Source of the DNA: CAYOHP01 sp964403795 [NCBI: uncultured bacterium]
GTDB lineage: Bacteria; Muiribacteriota; UBA6191; CAZXTJ01
Assembly: GCA_964403795.1 (NCBI GenBank)
Contig: CAYOHP010000104.1
Coordinates: forward strand, 1 to 22,118
DNA: 22,118 nucleotides
Reading direction: 5' to 3'
Shown: positions 8,501 to 15,857 of the stretch, piece by piece
Position numbering within the stretch: the first letter of the stretch is position 1
Layout: each line of letters opens with the position of its first letter
Program-made: the position numbers and the translations under genes
Notes under the pieces: model-generated
Told to the model about the DNA's origin: nothing
What the model saw: only the letters and a program-made list of their open reading frames with translations
The model's database searches: none

Positions 8501-8729
8501 GGCGAGCTCCTGCCTGGAGTCGACCGGAGGCGAACTGGCGCGGCTGCTGGCGGTCGCCGAGGCGCGCCTGCCCGAAGCGGCGACCGCGGTCCTCTCGTCC
8601 TCGGACCTCCGCGTCGACCTCGCGGCCCGCTTGAGAGAGACGGTGGAGCGCCTGCCGGTCGGGGCCGTCGACCCGCCGACCCGGGAGCTGGCGGCGAGGC
8701 TCGAGGCGCGGCTTCGCGCCGGGTCATGA
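5583..8729 (+). CDS. Transmembrane Hanks-type Ser/Thr protein kinase (first of tandem pair)
   Basis: The product is 1048 aa from a GTG start. The kinase domain (about 17-275) is complete: Gly-loop GRGGFGEV (27-34), Lys49 (VALKL), Glu67, HRDVKPAN (140-147), DFG (161-163) and APE (188-190), with a Thr/Ser-containing activation loop. It should therefore be an active bacterial Ser/Thr kinase of the PknB type. An Ala/Pro linker (282-316) includes a 9-bp tandem repeat coding APV. A single membrane segment follows at about 326-345. The remaining 700 aa are mostly helical, Leu/Arg/Glu-rich and presumably outside the cytoplasm; I recognise no PASTA, TPR or WD40 pattern. The stop overlaps the ATG of a second kinase (ATGA). 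The gene is divergent from an operon of secreted proteins, which may supply the sensed partner; this last point is inference. Confidence 0.93.
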   Translation: MEPDPGKAPIEIPATLTARYRAIRRLGRGGFGEVLLADDLELGRPVALKLIGAAGLDAGAAARVRREIRHTAGIRHAHVVEIYDGGLVEGGGAWIAYRFVDGPTLEAELAAGPLPVAAVARLGAALADALATLHQGGVIHRDVKPANVMLSGAERTPLLCDFGLARPISGATFETSAGMVLGTPAYMAPELFSGDPATAASDQFSLGACLLEAWSGRLPWGSADLVEVLSAWRTGRLPPLPEPASPLGRVLVRALAFRPEDRFPDLDSLGTTLAPLAGLADAPPAPATLVAAPVAPVAPALRTATVRLPAAPVPAPERSWWRSPGAAAGLLGLLLVLGLGVRLVGDGLPAGTQGSDPGTGTVPGFPAEVTEAAARLDASLEALVRLHSGRDFSWGNDPGSHALEVQDGLLDPRLVPMVRRTVESLVEWRRARASSPGGEPPSLADGSPDQARMLSATCALPHLLGDVRRCRSRSYAANLEPDQAGAGTPRRSVPRHSGTAGLLQADHMVALDEKVFELERLAGEAVQDLRSVPGAVPVLQLVMESYLEANRAGVALTTAAARLHESLSRPRPAHEMRWLVETQVFLLQKAAADRSLREIACADLGQGWERVTEVTESRGGGGQDPILPVLVQLLEIGATWRSRCPGTGPGLAGADALERLFSLVERAGRHDPGSMTDTERRDLARRLGGILPVLGSGPDGAARLAEAVAALRSRIAPEEPGAGDDPDAGLDTLVARIAAWHGPIPRATLPDNDTHVMTHRDRLHDAVVGGDLEELAEALPSLAARLGSLDRKGPAYRAQEDRFRSAAAALLHLFDDLHRIDTLLVGQIAEGDALEKALELQTSKHRLEEARSLLARLLDRLLLVPGEPEAATRRLETTLGVVLGPPWRNEVMALVVRLPGNGPGRRVSRERMEDFVSLVYNHAHHAGKRTSPCPDLEHWIQSGEAWVLEGGEAQVDPSDASVLALNLFFARAKASSCLESTGGELARLLAVAEARLPEAATAVLSSSDLRVDLAARLRETVERLPVGAVDPPTRELAARLEARLRAGS
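6456..6482 (+). repeat. Three tandem copies of a 9-bp unit
   Basis: GCTCCGGTC occurs three times in a row, the last with one change. It encodes an Ala-Pro-Val repeat in the linker between the kinase domain and the membrane segment. Such repeats can vary in copy number by slippage without a frameshift, changing linker length only. Confidence 0.7.
8705..8720 (+). promoter_or_regulatory. Perfect hairpin immediately before a coupled start codon
   Basis: GGCGCG-GCTT-CGCGCC forms a 6-bp GC stem with a tetraloop. It ends 5 nt before the ATG of the second kinase. Its left arm overlaps the only Shine-Dalgarno-like sequence there (GAGG). An mRNA hairpin here could block independent initiation and make the second kinase depend on translation of the first. 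Confidence 0.45.
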
Positions 8730-11689
8730 ACGCGGTCTTCCCCGAGGCCCTGGGGCCTCGCTTCGAGCCGCTGCGCCCGCTGGGCGAAGGCGCTTACGGA
8801 GCGGTCTTCCTGGCCCAGGACCGGAAGCTGGGTCGCAGGGTGGCGATCAAGGTCCTGGCGGGAGGCGCCGGGGACCCCGTGACCCGGGCCCGGTTCGGCC
8901 GGGAAGCCCGCTTGACCTCGGGGATCAAGCACCCGCACGTGGTCGGAGTGCTCGACTTCGAGGGCGAGGAGGACGGGAGCCCGGCCTGGATCGCCTACGA
9001 GTTCGTGGCCGGCCCCACCCTGCTCGAACTGGCGAGGGAAGCCCCGGGGGTGCGCCCGGACGCCCCGGGCCTGGCCCGGCTGGGAGCCGAGCTGGCCGAG
9101 GCGCTGGCGGCGGTGCACCGGGCCGGGGTGCTCCACCGCGACGTGAAGCCCGGGAACATCCTGGTCCGGGCCGACGGGAGCGCGGTGCTCTGCGACTTCG
9201 GCCTGGCGCGGGATCCCCGGGCCGGCACCGTGCTCACCCAGGAGGGCCTGGTGGTCGGCACTCCCGCCTACCTGGCGCCTGAGTTGCTGCTCGGCGAGGC
9301 CGCCAGTCCCGCCTCCGACCAGTGGGCCCTGGGGGCGACGCTCTTCTACGGGCTCTACCTCCGGATCCCCTTCGAGGTGGCATCGGTGCCCGATCTCTTC
9401 CGGGTGGCCCGCGCCGGGGAGCCGGTGGCGGTGCCTCCCCCGGGTGCCCGGGGCCACCCCGGGCTCGATGCCGTGGTGGCGCGGGCGCTGGCCCAGAGGC
9501 CGCGGGACCGATTCCCCGATCTCGACGCCCTGGCCCGGGCGCTCCGGCACCTCGCCGAGCCGGGCGACCCGCGATCCCGGGAGCCGTGGGGGGACCGAGG
9601 GTCGCGGGCCCGGGGTGGACGGGAGGGGCCGCCCTCCGACCTCGAACCGACGCCGGGCGACGAGGGGGACTCCGAGGTCGGCCGGGAGACCGACCGGCGC
9701 ACCGTCCGGGGTGCGTCGACGGGGGGCGGGCCGGAGAGGTCCGGAGCGGATCCCGACACCACCCGGGCCGACGGCGGGACCATGGGTCCGGCAGGGACGG
9801 GGGCACCGACCGGGGCCTCCGGGGACGAGGGAGCCGGAGGCTCCCGATCGGCCGGAGGCGGGGAGCCCCGGACCGGGAGCGACTCCGCCGGCCCCGTCCC
9901 GGGAGCGCCGCGGCGGAGGGTGGCGGGGGGCGGGGTGGTGCTCGGATTCGTCTCGGTGCTGGGGCTGGCGGGGCTCCTGGGGAGGATCCTGCCGGGTCCC
10001 GGGCCGCAGGCGGCCGTGCCGCCGACCGGCGGACCGGCGGTCGGCACTGCGGGCCCGGGCGGCGACCGGGGGGACGATCCCCGCTCCGGGGATCCGGAGG
10101 GCGAGCCCCCGGAGTGGCCCGGCCGGAGCTGGCCGGCCGCGCTGCGCGCCGCGTCACGCCGGCTGGAACTGGCCATGGCGACCCGCCGGCTGGGCGGGGA
10201 ACCGGCACCGGGGCAGGGCAGCGAGGGGCCTGCCGGGACCGGCCCGGATCCGGTGGAGTCGGCGCTGGCGGCCTGGTCCCTGGCCCGCCACGAACTCGCG
10301 CCCGGGGATCCCCTCACCCGGCGCGAGGCGGAGCTCCTGGGTCGCCTGGTCTTCCGGGGAGGGACCCGGGAACGGGATCCGGGCACCGCCCTGCGTCGAG
10401 CCGGGATCCTCCGGGCCGGACTCCCCGATGCCCCGCTGGTAGGGCTGCTGGCCAGGGCGGCGGCCGCGCTCCAGATCGCTCCCCCGGATCCAGGGCCGCT
10501 GGTGGAGGCGGCCCTCCACCCGGGTCTCCGGGGCGAAGCCGTGGGGCTGGTGGAGGCCCTGGCCGGAATCCCGCCGGGGCCGTGGACGATCCGCCTGGCC
10601 CGGGGCCTGGAGGCGGGGCTGGGCGAGGGGCGGGGCCTGGAGCGGTCGATCTCCCGGGTCCTCGAGGGCTTCGAGGCGGGCTCCCCGCCCGAGGTGCGGG
10701 CGGCGCTCGAAGGCTTCCGGCGGGCTCGGGAGATCGAGATCCGGCTGAGGCCCGACCCCGCCGCCGCCCGGGCCGAGGCCGAGCGCGCCCAGGCCGCCCT
10801 GATCCAGGCCCTGGACGGCGACGCCTCCACCACCGGCCCGGAGAGCCGGTACACCCGGGTCAAGGCCATGCTCGGCCCCGGCTTCCTGCCGGCGCTCGAG
10901 GCATGGAGCAACGCCTTCGATCGCTACCTCGACCTCTGGTGGAGCGAGCCCGGACGGGAGGAGGCCGAGGCCCTCGAGGACCTGGCGGTGCTCGCCTGGG
11001 CCTGGCACCACTCCCGCATCCACGACGACATGGCCGCCACCTACGGCAGTTCGCTCGGCGGTGGCCGCCTGCTCGGCCAGCTCGGCCTCCGCTACGGCGA
11101 TCCCGACCTCGAGCGCCTGGTGGCGGCGACCCGACGCGCCTGGGACTCGTCCCGGACCCGGTTCCGCCGCCGCTTCGGGGATGCGCCCGGCTGGCTGGTC
11201 CTGGCCGAGGGACAGGTCGGTGCCGACGCCGGCGCGCCCGATGTCGACGCGGCGATCTTCGCCCTGATCGAGTCCCTCTCCCACGACCGGCTGCGGCCCG
11301 CCACCCGCGAGGCCAGCCTCCGGGCCGCCACCTCGCTGATCCGCCAGCAGGTCGCGAGCTGGGACCCGGGGCAGCTCCTGGAGCTGCTCGCCGCCTACGA
11401 GGCCGCTGCCATGACGCGACCCGAGAGCTTCCCGGAGGCTCTCCGTCGGCTGGACCGGGTCGAGATCGTGCTGCTGCTGGTCGACTCCCGGCGACGCGAG
11501 CTCGGCGACCACCTGGAGACGATCGCGGCCCTGCTGCCTCCGCCCGGCACCCCGCTCGAGAAGGACCTGACCGGTCGGCTCGGTCGGGAGCTCTGTCGCC
11601 TCGTCGACCTGGCGGTCGAGACCGACCGGAGGCTCCCGGAGCGGATCCGCCTCTGGTGCGAGTTCGGCCTCTCGGCCTCGGGGCGGTGA
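8726..11689 (+). CDS. Transmembrane Hanks-type Ser/Thr protein kinase (second of tandem pair)
   Basis: The product is 987 aa, and its ATG overlaps the previous stop (ATGA). The kinase domain (about 12-275) has Gly-loop GEGAYGAV (20-27), Lys42, Glu60, HRDVKPGN (137-144), DFG (157-159) and APE (184-186), all residues needed for catalysis. Several blocks match the upstream kinase closely, including the shared RFPDLD near the end of the domain (262-267 here), so the two kinase domains are paralogues. A Gly/Arg/Asp/Ser-rich, probably disordered linker of about 120 residues (280-398) follows, then one membrane segment (about 400-420). The C-terminal 560 aa are helical and Leu/Ala/Arg-rich. They do not align obviously with the outer part of the first kinase, so the two may sense different inputs. 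The gene ends in a convergent gap with the rhomboid-like gene. Confidence 0.93.
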   Translation: MNAVFPEALGPRFEPLRPLGEGAYGAVFLAQDRKLGRRVAIKVLAGGAGDPVTRARFGREARLTSGIKHPHVVGVLDFEGEEDGSPAWIAYEFVAGPTLLELAREAPGVRPDAPGLARLGAELAEALAAVHRAGVLHRDVKPGNILVRADGSAVLCDFGLARDPRAGTVLTQEGLVVGTPAYLAPELLLGEAASPASDQWALGATLFYGLYLRIPFEVASVPDLFRVARAGEPVAVPPPGARGHPGLDAVVARALAQRPRDRFPDLDALARALRHLAEPGDPRSREPWGDRGSRARGGREGPPSDLEPTPGDEGDSEVGRETDRRTVRGASTGGGPERSGADPDTTRADGGTMGPAGTGAPTGASGDEGAGGSRSAGGGEPRTGSDSAGPVPGAPRRRVAGGGVVLGFVSVLGLAGLLGRILPGPGPQAAVPPTGGPAVGTAGPGGDRGDDPRSGDPEGEPPEWPGRSWPAALRAASRRLELAMATRRLGGEPAPGQGSEGPAGTGPDPVESALAAWSLARHELAPGDPLTRREAELLGRLVFRGGTRERDPGTALRRAGILRAGLPDAPLVGLLARAAAALQIAPPDPGPLVEAALHPGLRGEAVGLVEALAGIPPGPWTIRLARGLEAGLGEGRGLERSISRVLEGFEAGSPPEVRAALEGFRRAREIEIRLRPDPAAARAEAERAQAALIQALDGDASTTGPESRYTRVKAMLGPGFLPALEAWSNAFDRYLDLWWSEPGREEAEALEDLAVLAWAWHHSRIHDDMAATYGSSLGGGRLLGQLGLRYGDPDLERLVAATRRAWDSSRTRFRRRFGDAPGWLVLAEGQVGADAGAPDVDAAIFALIESLSHDRLRPATREASLRAATSLIRQQVASWDPGQLLELLAAYEAAAMTRPESFPEALRRLDRVEIVLLLVDSRRRELGDHLETIAALLPPPGTPLEKDLTGRLGRELCRLVDLAVETDRRLPERIRLWCEFGLSASGR

Positions 11690-11771
11690 GCCGGCTCCCC
11701 GGCTGGGGCTGCCGACCCGCGAAGGCGCAGCCGGAGCGCCCCCGGTTCACCCCGGGAGGAGCAGCGCAGGC
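11690..11771. other. Convergent intergenic region holding a 3'-end repeat and hairpin
   Basis: This 82-bp gap lies between the stops of the second kinase and the rhomboid-like gene. It holds GCCGGAGCGCCCC (11730-11742) followed by an inverted repeat around TTCACC (CCCGG...CCGGG, about 11741-11756). The same arrangement occurs after the last gene of the window. A role in ending both transcripts is plausible, but there is no T-run. Confidence 0.45.
11721..11766 (+). repeat. GC-rich 3'-end repeat, copy A
   Basis: It contains the core GCCGGAGCGCCCC, then a C/G-rich inverted repeat around TTCAC, then a GAGCAGCG tail. It matches copy B at 22058-22100 almost throughout, apart from a small insertion near its start and a few base changes. 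It lies outside genes, beside two stop codons. Confidence 0.6.
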
Positions 11772-12494
11772 TCAGTTGACCGTCGGCCCGCGATCCTCGG
11801 AAGCGCCGCCCCGGATCACCGTGAACCGGGCCGCCTGGCGTCCCCGGCGCCACTGGCCGAAGCGGTTGGCGACCCACTCCGGCAGGTCGAGGGCGGGGCC
11901 GAGCCGACCCTCGAGCGCGCCCAGGGCCACCAGGGCCGCGGTCAACGAGCCGACCGCGTGGAAGCTCCAGCCCTGGGAGTAGACGATGTAGAGCAGGTCC
12001 AGGAACAACCCGAACTGGACCAGCTTCCAGGCATTGACCGGGAACAGGAAGAAGAAGTTCACGATGGCACCCCGGTGGAGCCAGCCGAAGGCCGCCACCA
12101 GGGCCACGATCCCGTAGAGGCCCGAGACCGCATCCCCGGGGGGAGTCCGACCCGAGAGCCGGGCGGTCGCCCACAGGGCCGCTGCCAGATGCCCGAGGAA
12201 GGTCGTCCCCAGGAACAGGTTGCGGAGCCGGGTCGACCCCAGCCTTCCCTCCACCGTGCTCCCGAAAGCGAACAGGGCGTAGAGGGCAAGCACCAGTCCG
12301 ATCGGACTCCAGGCCACGAAGCCGGCGAGGAGCAGGGTCCAGGGAAAGACCAGATTGGGCCGCGCCACCATGTCGAGGATCGGGTCAGGGAGCACCTGGC
12401 AGGCGAGCGACAGCCCGAGGGTCAAGCCCATCAGGGTCTTCACCCCCGGGGGAAGGTCCTGGAGCCCCCATTCGGGCGAGGAGAGGGTGCGCAT
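11772..12494 (-). CDS. Rhomboid-like intramembrane protein, altered active-site neighbourhood
   Basis: The product is 240 aa with about six hydrophobic segments. Rhomboid hallmarks are seen in order: a PW motif (51-52), 'FGSTVEGRLGS' (77-87) matching the family FG-x-x-x-E-x-x-x-G-S block, 'AVSGLYG' (122-128) in place of GxSGxxG with Ser124, and 'SFHAVGSL' (177-184) with His179. Ser124 and His179 are therefore candidates for the catalytic dyad. The HxxxN motif that normally precedes the FG-E block, and helps form the oxyanion hole, reads Gly and Ala instead. The protein may be an inactive or divergent rhomboid. It starts 12 nt after the stop of the third kinase with no strong ribosome site, so it is probably translated with it. 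Substrate is unknown; a link to cleavage of the neighbouring membrane kinase is speculation. Confidence 0.75.
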   Translation of the reverse strand: MRTLSSPEWGLQDLPPGVKTLMGLTLGLSLACQVLPDPILDMVARPNLVFPWTLLLAGFVAWSPIGLVLALYALFAFGSTVEGRLGSTRLRNLFLGTTFLGHLAAALWATARLSGRTPPGDAVSGLYGIVALVAAFGWLHRGAIVNFFFLFPVNAWKLVQFGLFLDLLYIVYSQGWSFHAVGSLTAALVALGALEGRLGPALDLPEWVANRFGQWRRGRQAARFTVIRGGASEDRGPTVN

Positions 12495-12506
12495 CGCAAC
12501 CGCAGA

Positions 12507-14795
12507 TTACCACGCTTCCGACGGATCCGGACCGCCCCAGGTCACCGCCAGACCCGTGATCCGAGCGAAGTTCGCCGCCTCGACCGTGAGCGGGACGACC
12601 TCCAGAAGCAGGGGAGTCCCGGCACCCGGGCCGAGGTCGGCGGGCAGGCAGACCGACATCGGACCCTTGGCGTCGTCGGGTTCCGGGAGCTTGGGATCCG
12701 GGTGCCACCAGCGCACCTCTAGCCCGGGACCCGTGAGGCGGGCCTGGAGGTGGACCGGCAAGCGGGCGGACTCGAGCTCCAGGCAGACCGTGGTGCCCCG
12801 GACCGGGACTCCCGCCGGCCAGGCGGCGGTCGCCCGGGTGGCGCCCTCGACCCAGCGGCCGCTCGGTGCCGTGTTCCGGGTGGAAGCCGGGATCATGACG
12901 AGGCGCTTGTCCGGCTTGAACTCCCAGGGCTCCACGCCGTCCCGGGGGGTCAGCTCCAGCTCGATCCGGCCGACCGAAGCGGGATGTTGTCCCTGGAACC
13001 GGGACCCCGGCAGGCCCGGCAGCACCGTGGGGAGGTCGGGCCCCCCGCCCAGGTAGCGCTCGGCCGCCTCGGTCCACTGCCACTCCTGCCAGAGCTGGAA
13101 GAGGCGGCGACGCTGGTCTCCCGGGAGACCGCCCGAGAGCAGGCTCGGCAGCCAGGCCACCAGGGGCTTCCAGTGGGCCCGCGGCTCGGCGAAGCCCTCT
13201 CCCGACTTGTCCTTGCGGACGGCCCGGTCCCGGTAGACCGGAGCCGGGTCGTAGCCGGCGAGGTCCCGCTCCAGACGGGCCACGGTGGCGCCGAGCACCT
13301 CGGACCGGACGACCTTCCGGGAGAACTCCACCCCGGCCTCGACCCACTCGACCTCCAACTCGCCGGGCAGGGGATCCGGGATCGCCAGCCGGGCGCCACC
13401 GGGCCCCGCGGCCTTGCGGCCCCCGGGCGCGCCCCGGATACCGACCTCGACCTCCCTCGCCAGGTCGACCTCCACCGCGCCGGAGCCGGCGAGGCGCAGG
13501 GCGGTACCTACGGCCGGGCGGTCCGCCCGGAAGCCCGCGGCCTCGCCCTGGCCGCCTTCCCAGACGAGCCGAGCCGAGACCTCACGATCGGCGGGAAGGC
13601 TCCGGTACACCGCCCGGAAGCGTCCATCGGGGAGTGCCTCGGTCCCGGCCTCGACCCCGTCCACCGCCAGCCGGGCGCTCCCCATGCCGCGCCATGACGC
13701 GACCAGGACGTCGCCCGCCACCGTCCAGGCGAGCTCCCTGGGGGGCTCCGGCCGGGACCAGGGCAGGGCCGCCCCCAGGGCCGCCAGCACGACCAGACCG
13801 AGGGCCAGCCGCCACGGCCCCGGAGGGATCCCCGGCGCGCTTCCCGCGACCCCGGTAGAGCCCGCCCCGCGGGCGCCCGTACCCAGCTCCGAGGTGAGCC
13901 CGGAGCCGACCGTTCGCAAGGCTCCCGACGCCAGGCCCACCACCACCGGCCGGGCCGAGCTCCCCTCCCCCTCGCCGGGATCCCCGGGATCGCCGGGATG
14001 GACCCGCCCCTCCATGGCCGCCACCAGGTGCTCGCCCCGATGGAAGCGCCGGGCCGCGTCATGGGCCGCCGCCCGCCGGATCGCCGCCTGCATGGGCGGC
14101 GGCACCGGGGTCCCGGCCCGAAACGGCGTCTGCCGCCCCATCCGGATGCTCGCCACCACCTCGTCGAGGAGCTTGCCCTCGGCCAGCCGCTCTCCGGTGG
14201 CTGCCTCGAAGAGCACCGCGCCGAGCTGGTAGAGGTCGCCCGCTCCGGTCCAGGTCTCGCCGTCCATGGCCTCGGGCGGCAGGTAGGCCGGACTTCCCAT
14301 GATCTGACCGGTCCGGGTGAGCACGGTGGCATCGACCACTCCGGCCAACCCGAGGTCCATCAGCACCGCCCGGCCCGTTCCGGCGGCCAGCATCACGTTG
14401 GCGGGCTTCAGGTCGCGGTGCAGCACGCCCGCGTCATGGAGGGCGTCGAGGGCGCCGGCGAGTTCCCGGGCCAGGGCGAGCACCCGGGCCGGCGGGAGAG
14501 GCCCCTGCTCCTTGAGGGTCTTCGCCAGGTCCGCCCCTTCGACCAGCTCCATGGCGAGCCAGGGGGCGGGCGCCTCCAGGTCCGAGGCCAGCACCTTCAC
14601 GAGGTTCGGGTGGGCCACCCGGGCTTGCAGCTTGGCCTCCCGGGCGAAGCGGGCGAAGGCCTCGGGAACCGCCCGGGCCTCGGGGAGCAGCCGCTTTACC
14701 GCCGCCGGCTTGCCGGTGACGGTGTCGAAGGCGGACCAGACCTCCCCGAACCCTCCCCGGCCCAGGATCCGCTCCAGCCGGAACCGCTCCGCCAT
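12507..14795 (-). CDS. Transmembrane Hanks-type Ser/Thr protein kinase with DLG motif
   Basis: The product is 762 aa. The ATG at 14795 has GAGGAA 5 nt upstream and places the start just before the kinase domain; an in-frame ATG 45 codons further upstream adds only unkinase-like residues. The kinase domain (about 5-265) has GRGGFGEV (12-19), Lys34, Glu53 and HRDLKPAN (126-133). The DFG motif reads DLG (147-149) and APE reads PPE (173-175). The metal-binding Asp is kept, so activity is likely. A Gly/Ser-rich linker (265-325) precedes one membrane segment (about 328-346). The outer part (about 350-762) looks beta-rich and resembles the free-standing membrane protein at 20933-22054 in at least three ordered blocks (about 501-515, 547-573 and 714-755). 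The gene is co-transcribed with the rhomboid-like gene. Confidence 0.92.
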   Translation of the reverse strand: MAERFRLERILGRGGFGEVWSAFDTVTGKPAAVKRLLPEARAVPEAFARFAREAKLQARVAHPNLVKVLASDLEAPAPWLAMELVEGADLAKTLKEQGPLPPARVLALARELAGALDALHDAGVLHRDLKPANVMLAAGTGRAVLMDLGLAGVVDATVLTRTGQIMGSPAYLPPEAMDGETWTGAGDLYQLGAVLFEAATGERLAEGKLLDEVVASIRMGRQTPFRAGTPVPPPMQAAIRRAAAHDAARRFHRGEHLVAAMEGRVHPGDPGDPGEGEGSSARPVVVGLASGALRTVGSGLTSELGTGARGAGSTGVAGSAPGIPPGPWRLALGLVVLAALGAALPWSRPEPPRELAWTVAGDVLVASWRGMGSARLAVDGVEAGTEALPDGRFRAVYRSLPADREVSARLVWEGGQGEAAGFRADRPAVGTALRLAGSGAVEVDLAREVEVGIRGAPGGRKAAGPGGARLAIPDPLPGELEVEWVEAGVEFSRKVVRSEVLGATVARLERDLAGYDPAPVYRDRAVRKDKSGEGFAEPRAHWKPLVAWLPSLLSGGLPGDQRRRLFQLWQEWQWTEAAERYLGGGPDLPTVLPGLPGSRFQGQHPASVGRIELELTPRDGVEPWEFKPDKRLVMIPASTRNTAPSGRWVEGATRATAAWPAGVPVRGTTVCLELESARLPVHLQARLTGPGLEVRWWHPDPKLPEPDDAKGPMSVCLPADLGPGAGTPLLLEVVPLTVEAANFARITGLAVTWGGPDPSEAW

Positions 14796-15022
14796 GGCTC
14801 TTCCTCGAACCCCACAGTACGTCATCCCGACCGGCCCCACCGGGGTTCCCTCCGGCCCCGTGGGAGCCGCCAGGAAGCGCCTCGACGCCAGTCCCGCGGG
14901 CCGGTTCTCGGCCCGACCGTGAGTTCCCACCGCCTGGTCCTGGGCCGCCAGCTAGGGTTCCGAACCCGCCGGGCGTCTGCCTCCGCCCCCGAGGTCGGGC
15001 CCGTCGCCGGCGACCCGGCGGA
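14796..15022. promoter_or_regulatory. Upstream region of the third kinase
   Basis: These 227 bp, the longest gap in the window, lie between the glycosyltransferase stop and the kinase start, both on the minus strand. The kinase ribosome site (GAGGAA, 14801-14806) is the only element I can assign. A promoter for the kinase/rhomboid pair is expected here, but no convincing boxes are visible. No gene is seen. Confidence 0.35.
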
Positions 15023-15787
15023 TCATCCCGTGCCCTTCGTCTTCAGCATCCCGGGCGGGACGATCTTCTCGACCGCCTCCGGGCGGTGCTCCCGGAGCCA
15101 GGCCAGCGCCTCGTAGTGCCAGGCCAGCCACTTCTCCTTGCCCCCGCTGCTGCGGCTGCCCACATGGTGGAGGTAGGCCCGCGACACGAAGTGGCGGAAG
15201 CCGGCCTTCCTCAGATCGAGCGAGAGCAGCGAGTCGCCGTACCAGTGGATCCGGGTCCAGTCGTCGGGGATCCGGGCCAGGACCGCGGCGCTCACCCAGA
15301 AGCCGACCCCGAAGACGACATGCGTCTCCGTCAGCATCTCCTCCTCGGGGTTGTTCATCCCGTTGCGCACCTTGCCGTGGGAGCGGATGTTCTGGTCGCC
15401 CGCCACGAAGTTGCTGCGCAGGCCCAGGAGACCGAGGGGGAGCTTCTTCTCATGGAGAGCCGCCAGGTCGTACCGGACCCGGAGCCCGAGATCGGGGGTG
15501 ATGACCGAGTCGTCGTTCAGGAACAGGAGCCCGTCGGCCCCCTTGGCGCTCGCCACCAGGAAACGGCAGGCATCCCCGAAATGGCGGGCGTCCTCGGGCT
15601 GGCGCAACCACTCGACATCGTCGTGCCCGGGAGGCGGCTCGCCGCCCTTGTACGCCACGGTCACCGGCACGCCCGGGAGGTAGAAGCGGAGGCTCCAGAG
15701 CAGGAGCCGGAGGTCCTCCCACTGGCCCCGCGCCACGGCAGGGACGAGGACCCGCTCGATCCTCCCCGCGCCCTTGGACCCGGTCAT
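15023..15787 (-). CDS. GT-A fold glycosyltransferase-like protein
   Basis: The product is 254 aa. The ATG at 15787 has GGAGGAAGG upstream. The N-terminus 'RIERVLVPAVARGQWEDLRL' is followed by a beta/alpha pattern typical of nucleotide-sugar binding. 'LFLNDDSVITPD' (88-99) fits the DxD metal-sugar motif of GT-A enzymes (Asn91-Asp92-Asp93). 'WYGDSLLSLDLRKAGF' (182-197), then 'AYLHHVGSRSSG' (204-215), match the acceptor/catalytic end of family-2-like transferases, where a late His often binds metal. No membrane segment is seen, so it is probably cytoplasmic. The length is short but usual for a single GT-A domain. It lies 70 nt after the membrane-anchored unknown and is probably co-transcribed. 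Donor sugar and acceptor are unknown; envelope glycan synthesis is a reasonable guess. Confidence 0.78.
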   Translation of the reverse strand: MTGSKGAGRIERVLVPAVARGQWEDLRLLLWSLRFYLPGVPVTVAYKGGEPPPGHDDVEWLRQPEDARHFGDACRFLVASAKGADGLLFLNDDSVITPDLGLRVRYDLAALHEKKLPLGLLGLRSNFVAGDQNIRSHGKVRNGMNNPEEEMLTETHVVFGVGFWVSAAVLARIPDDWTRIHWYGDSLLSLDLRKAGFRHFVSRAYLHHVGSRSSGGKEKWLAWHYEALAWLREHRPEAVEKIVPPGMLKTKGTG

Positions 15788-15857
15788 GCACCTTCCTCCG
15801 TTCGCCCCCCGAGCTGGTCACACCCGGAGGACCCAGGCCGATGGTACTGCGCGCCGA

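Noticed and set aside
9600-9920. Possible frameshift or foreign insert in the second kinase's Gly/Arg/Asp-rich stretch
   Set aside because: The frame stays open and joins a kinase domain to a membrane segment as in the neighbouring kinases; it is simply a disordered linker.
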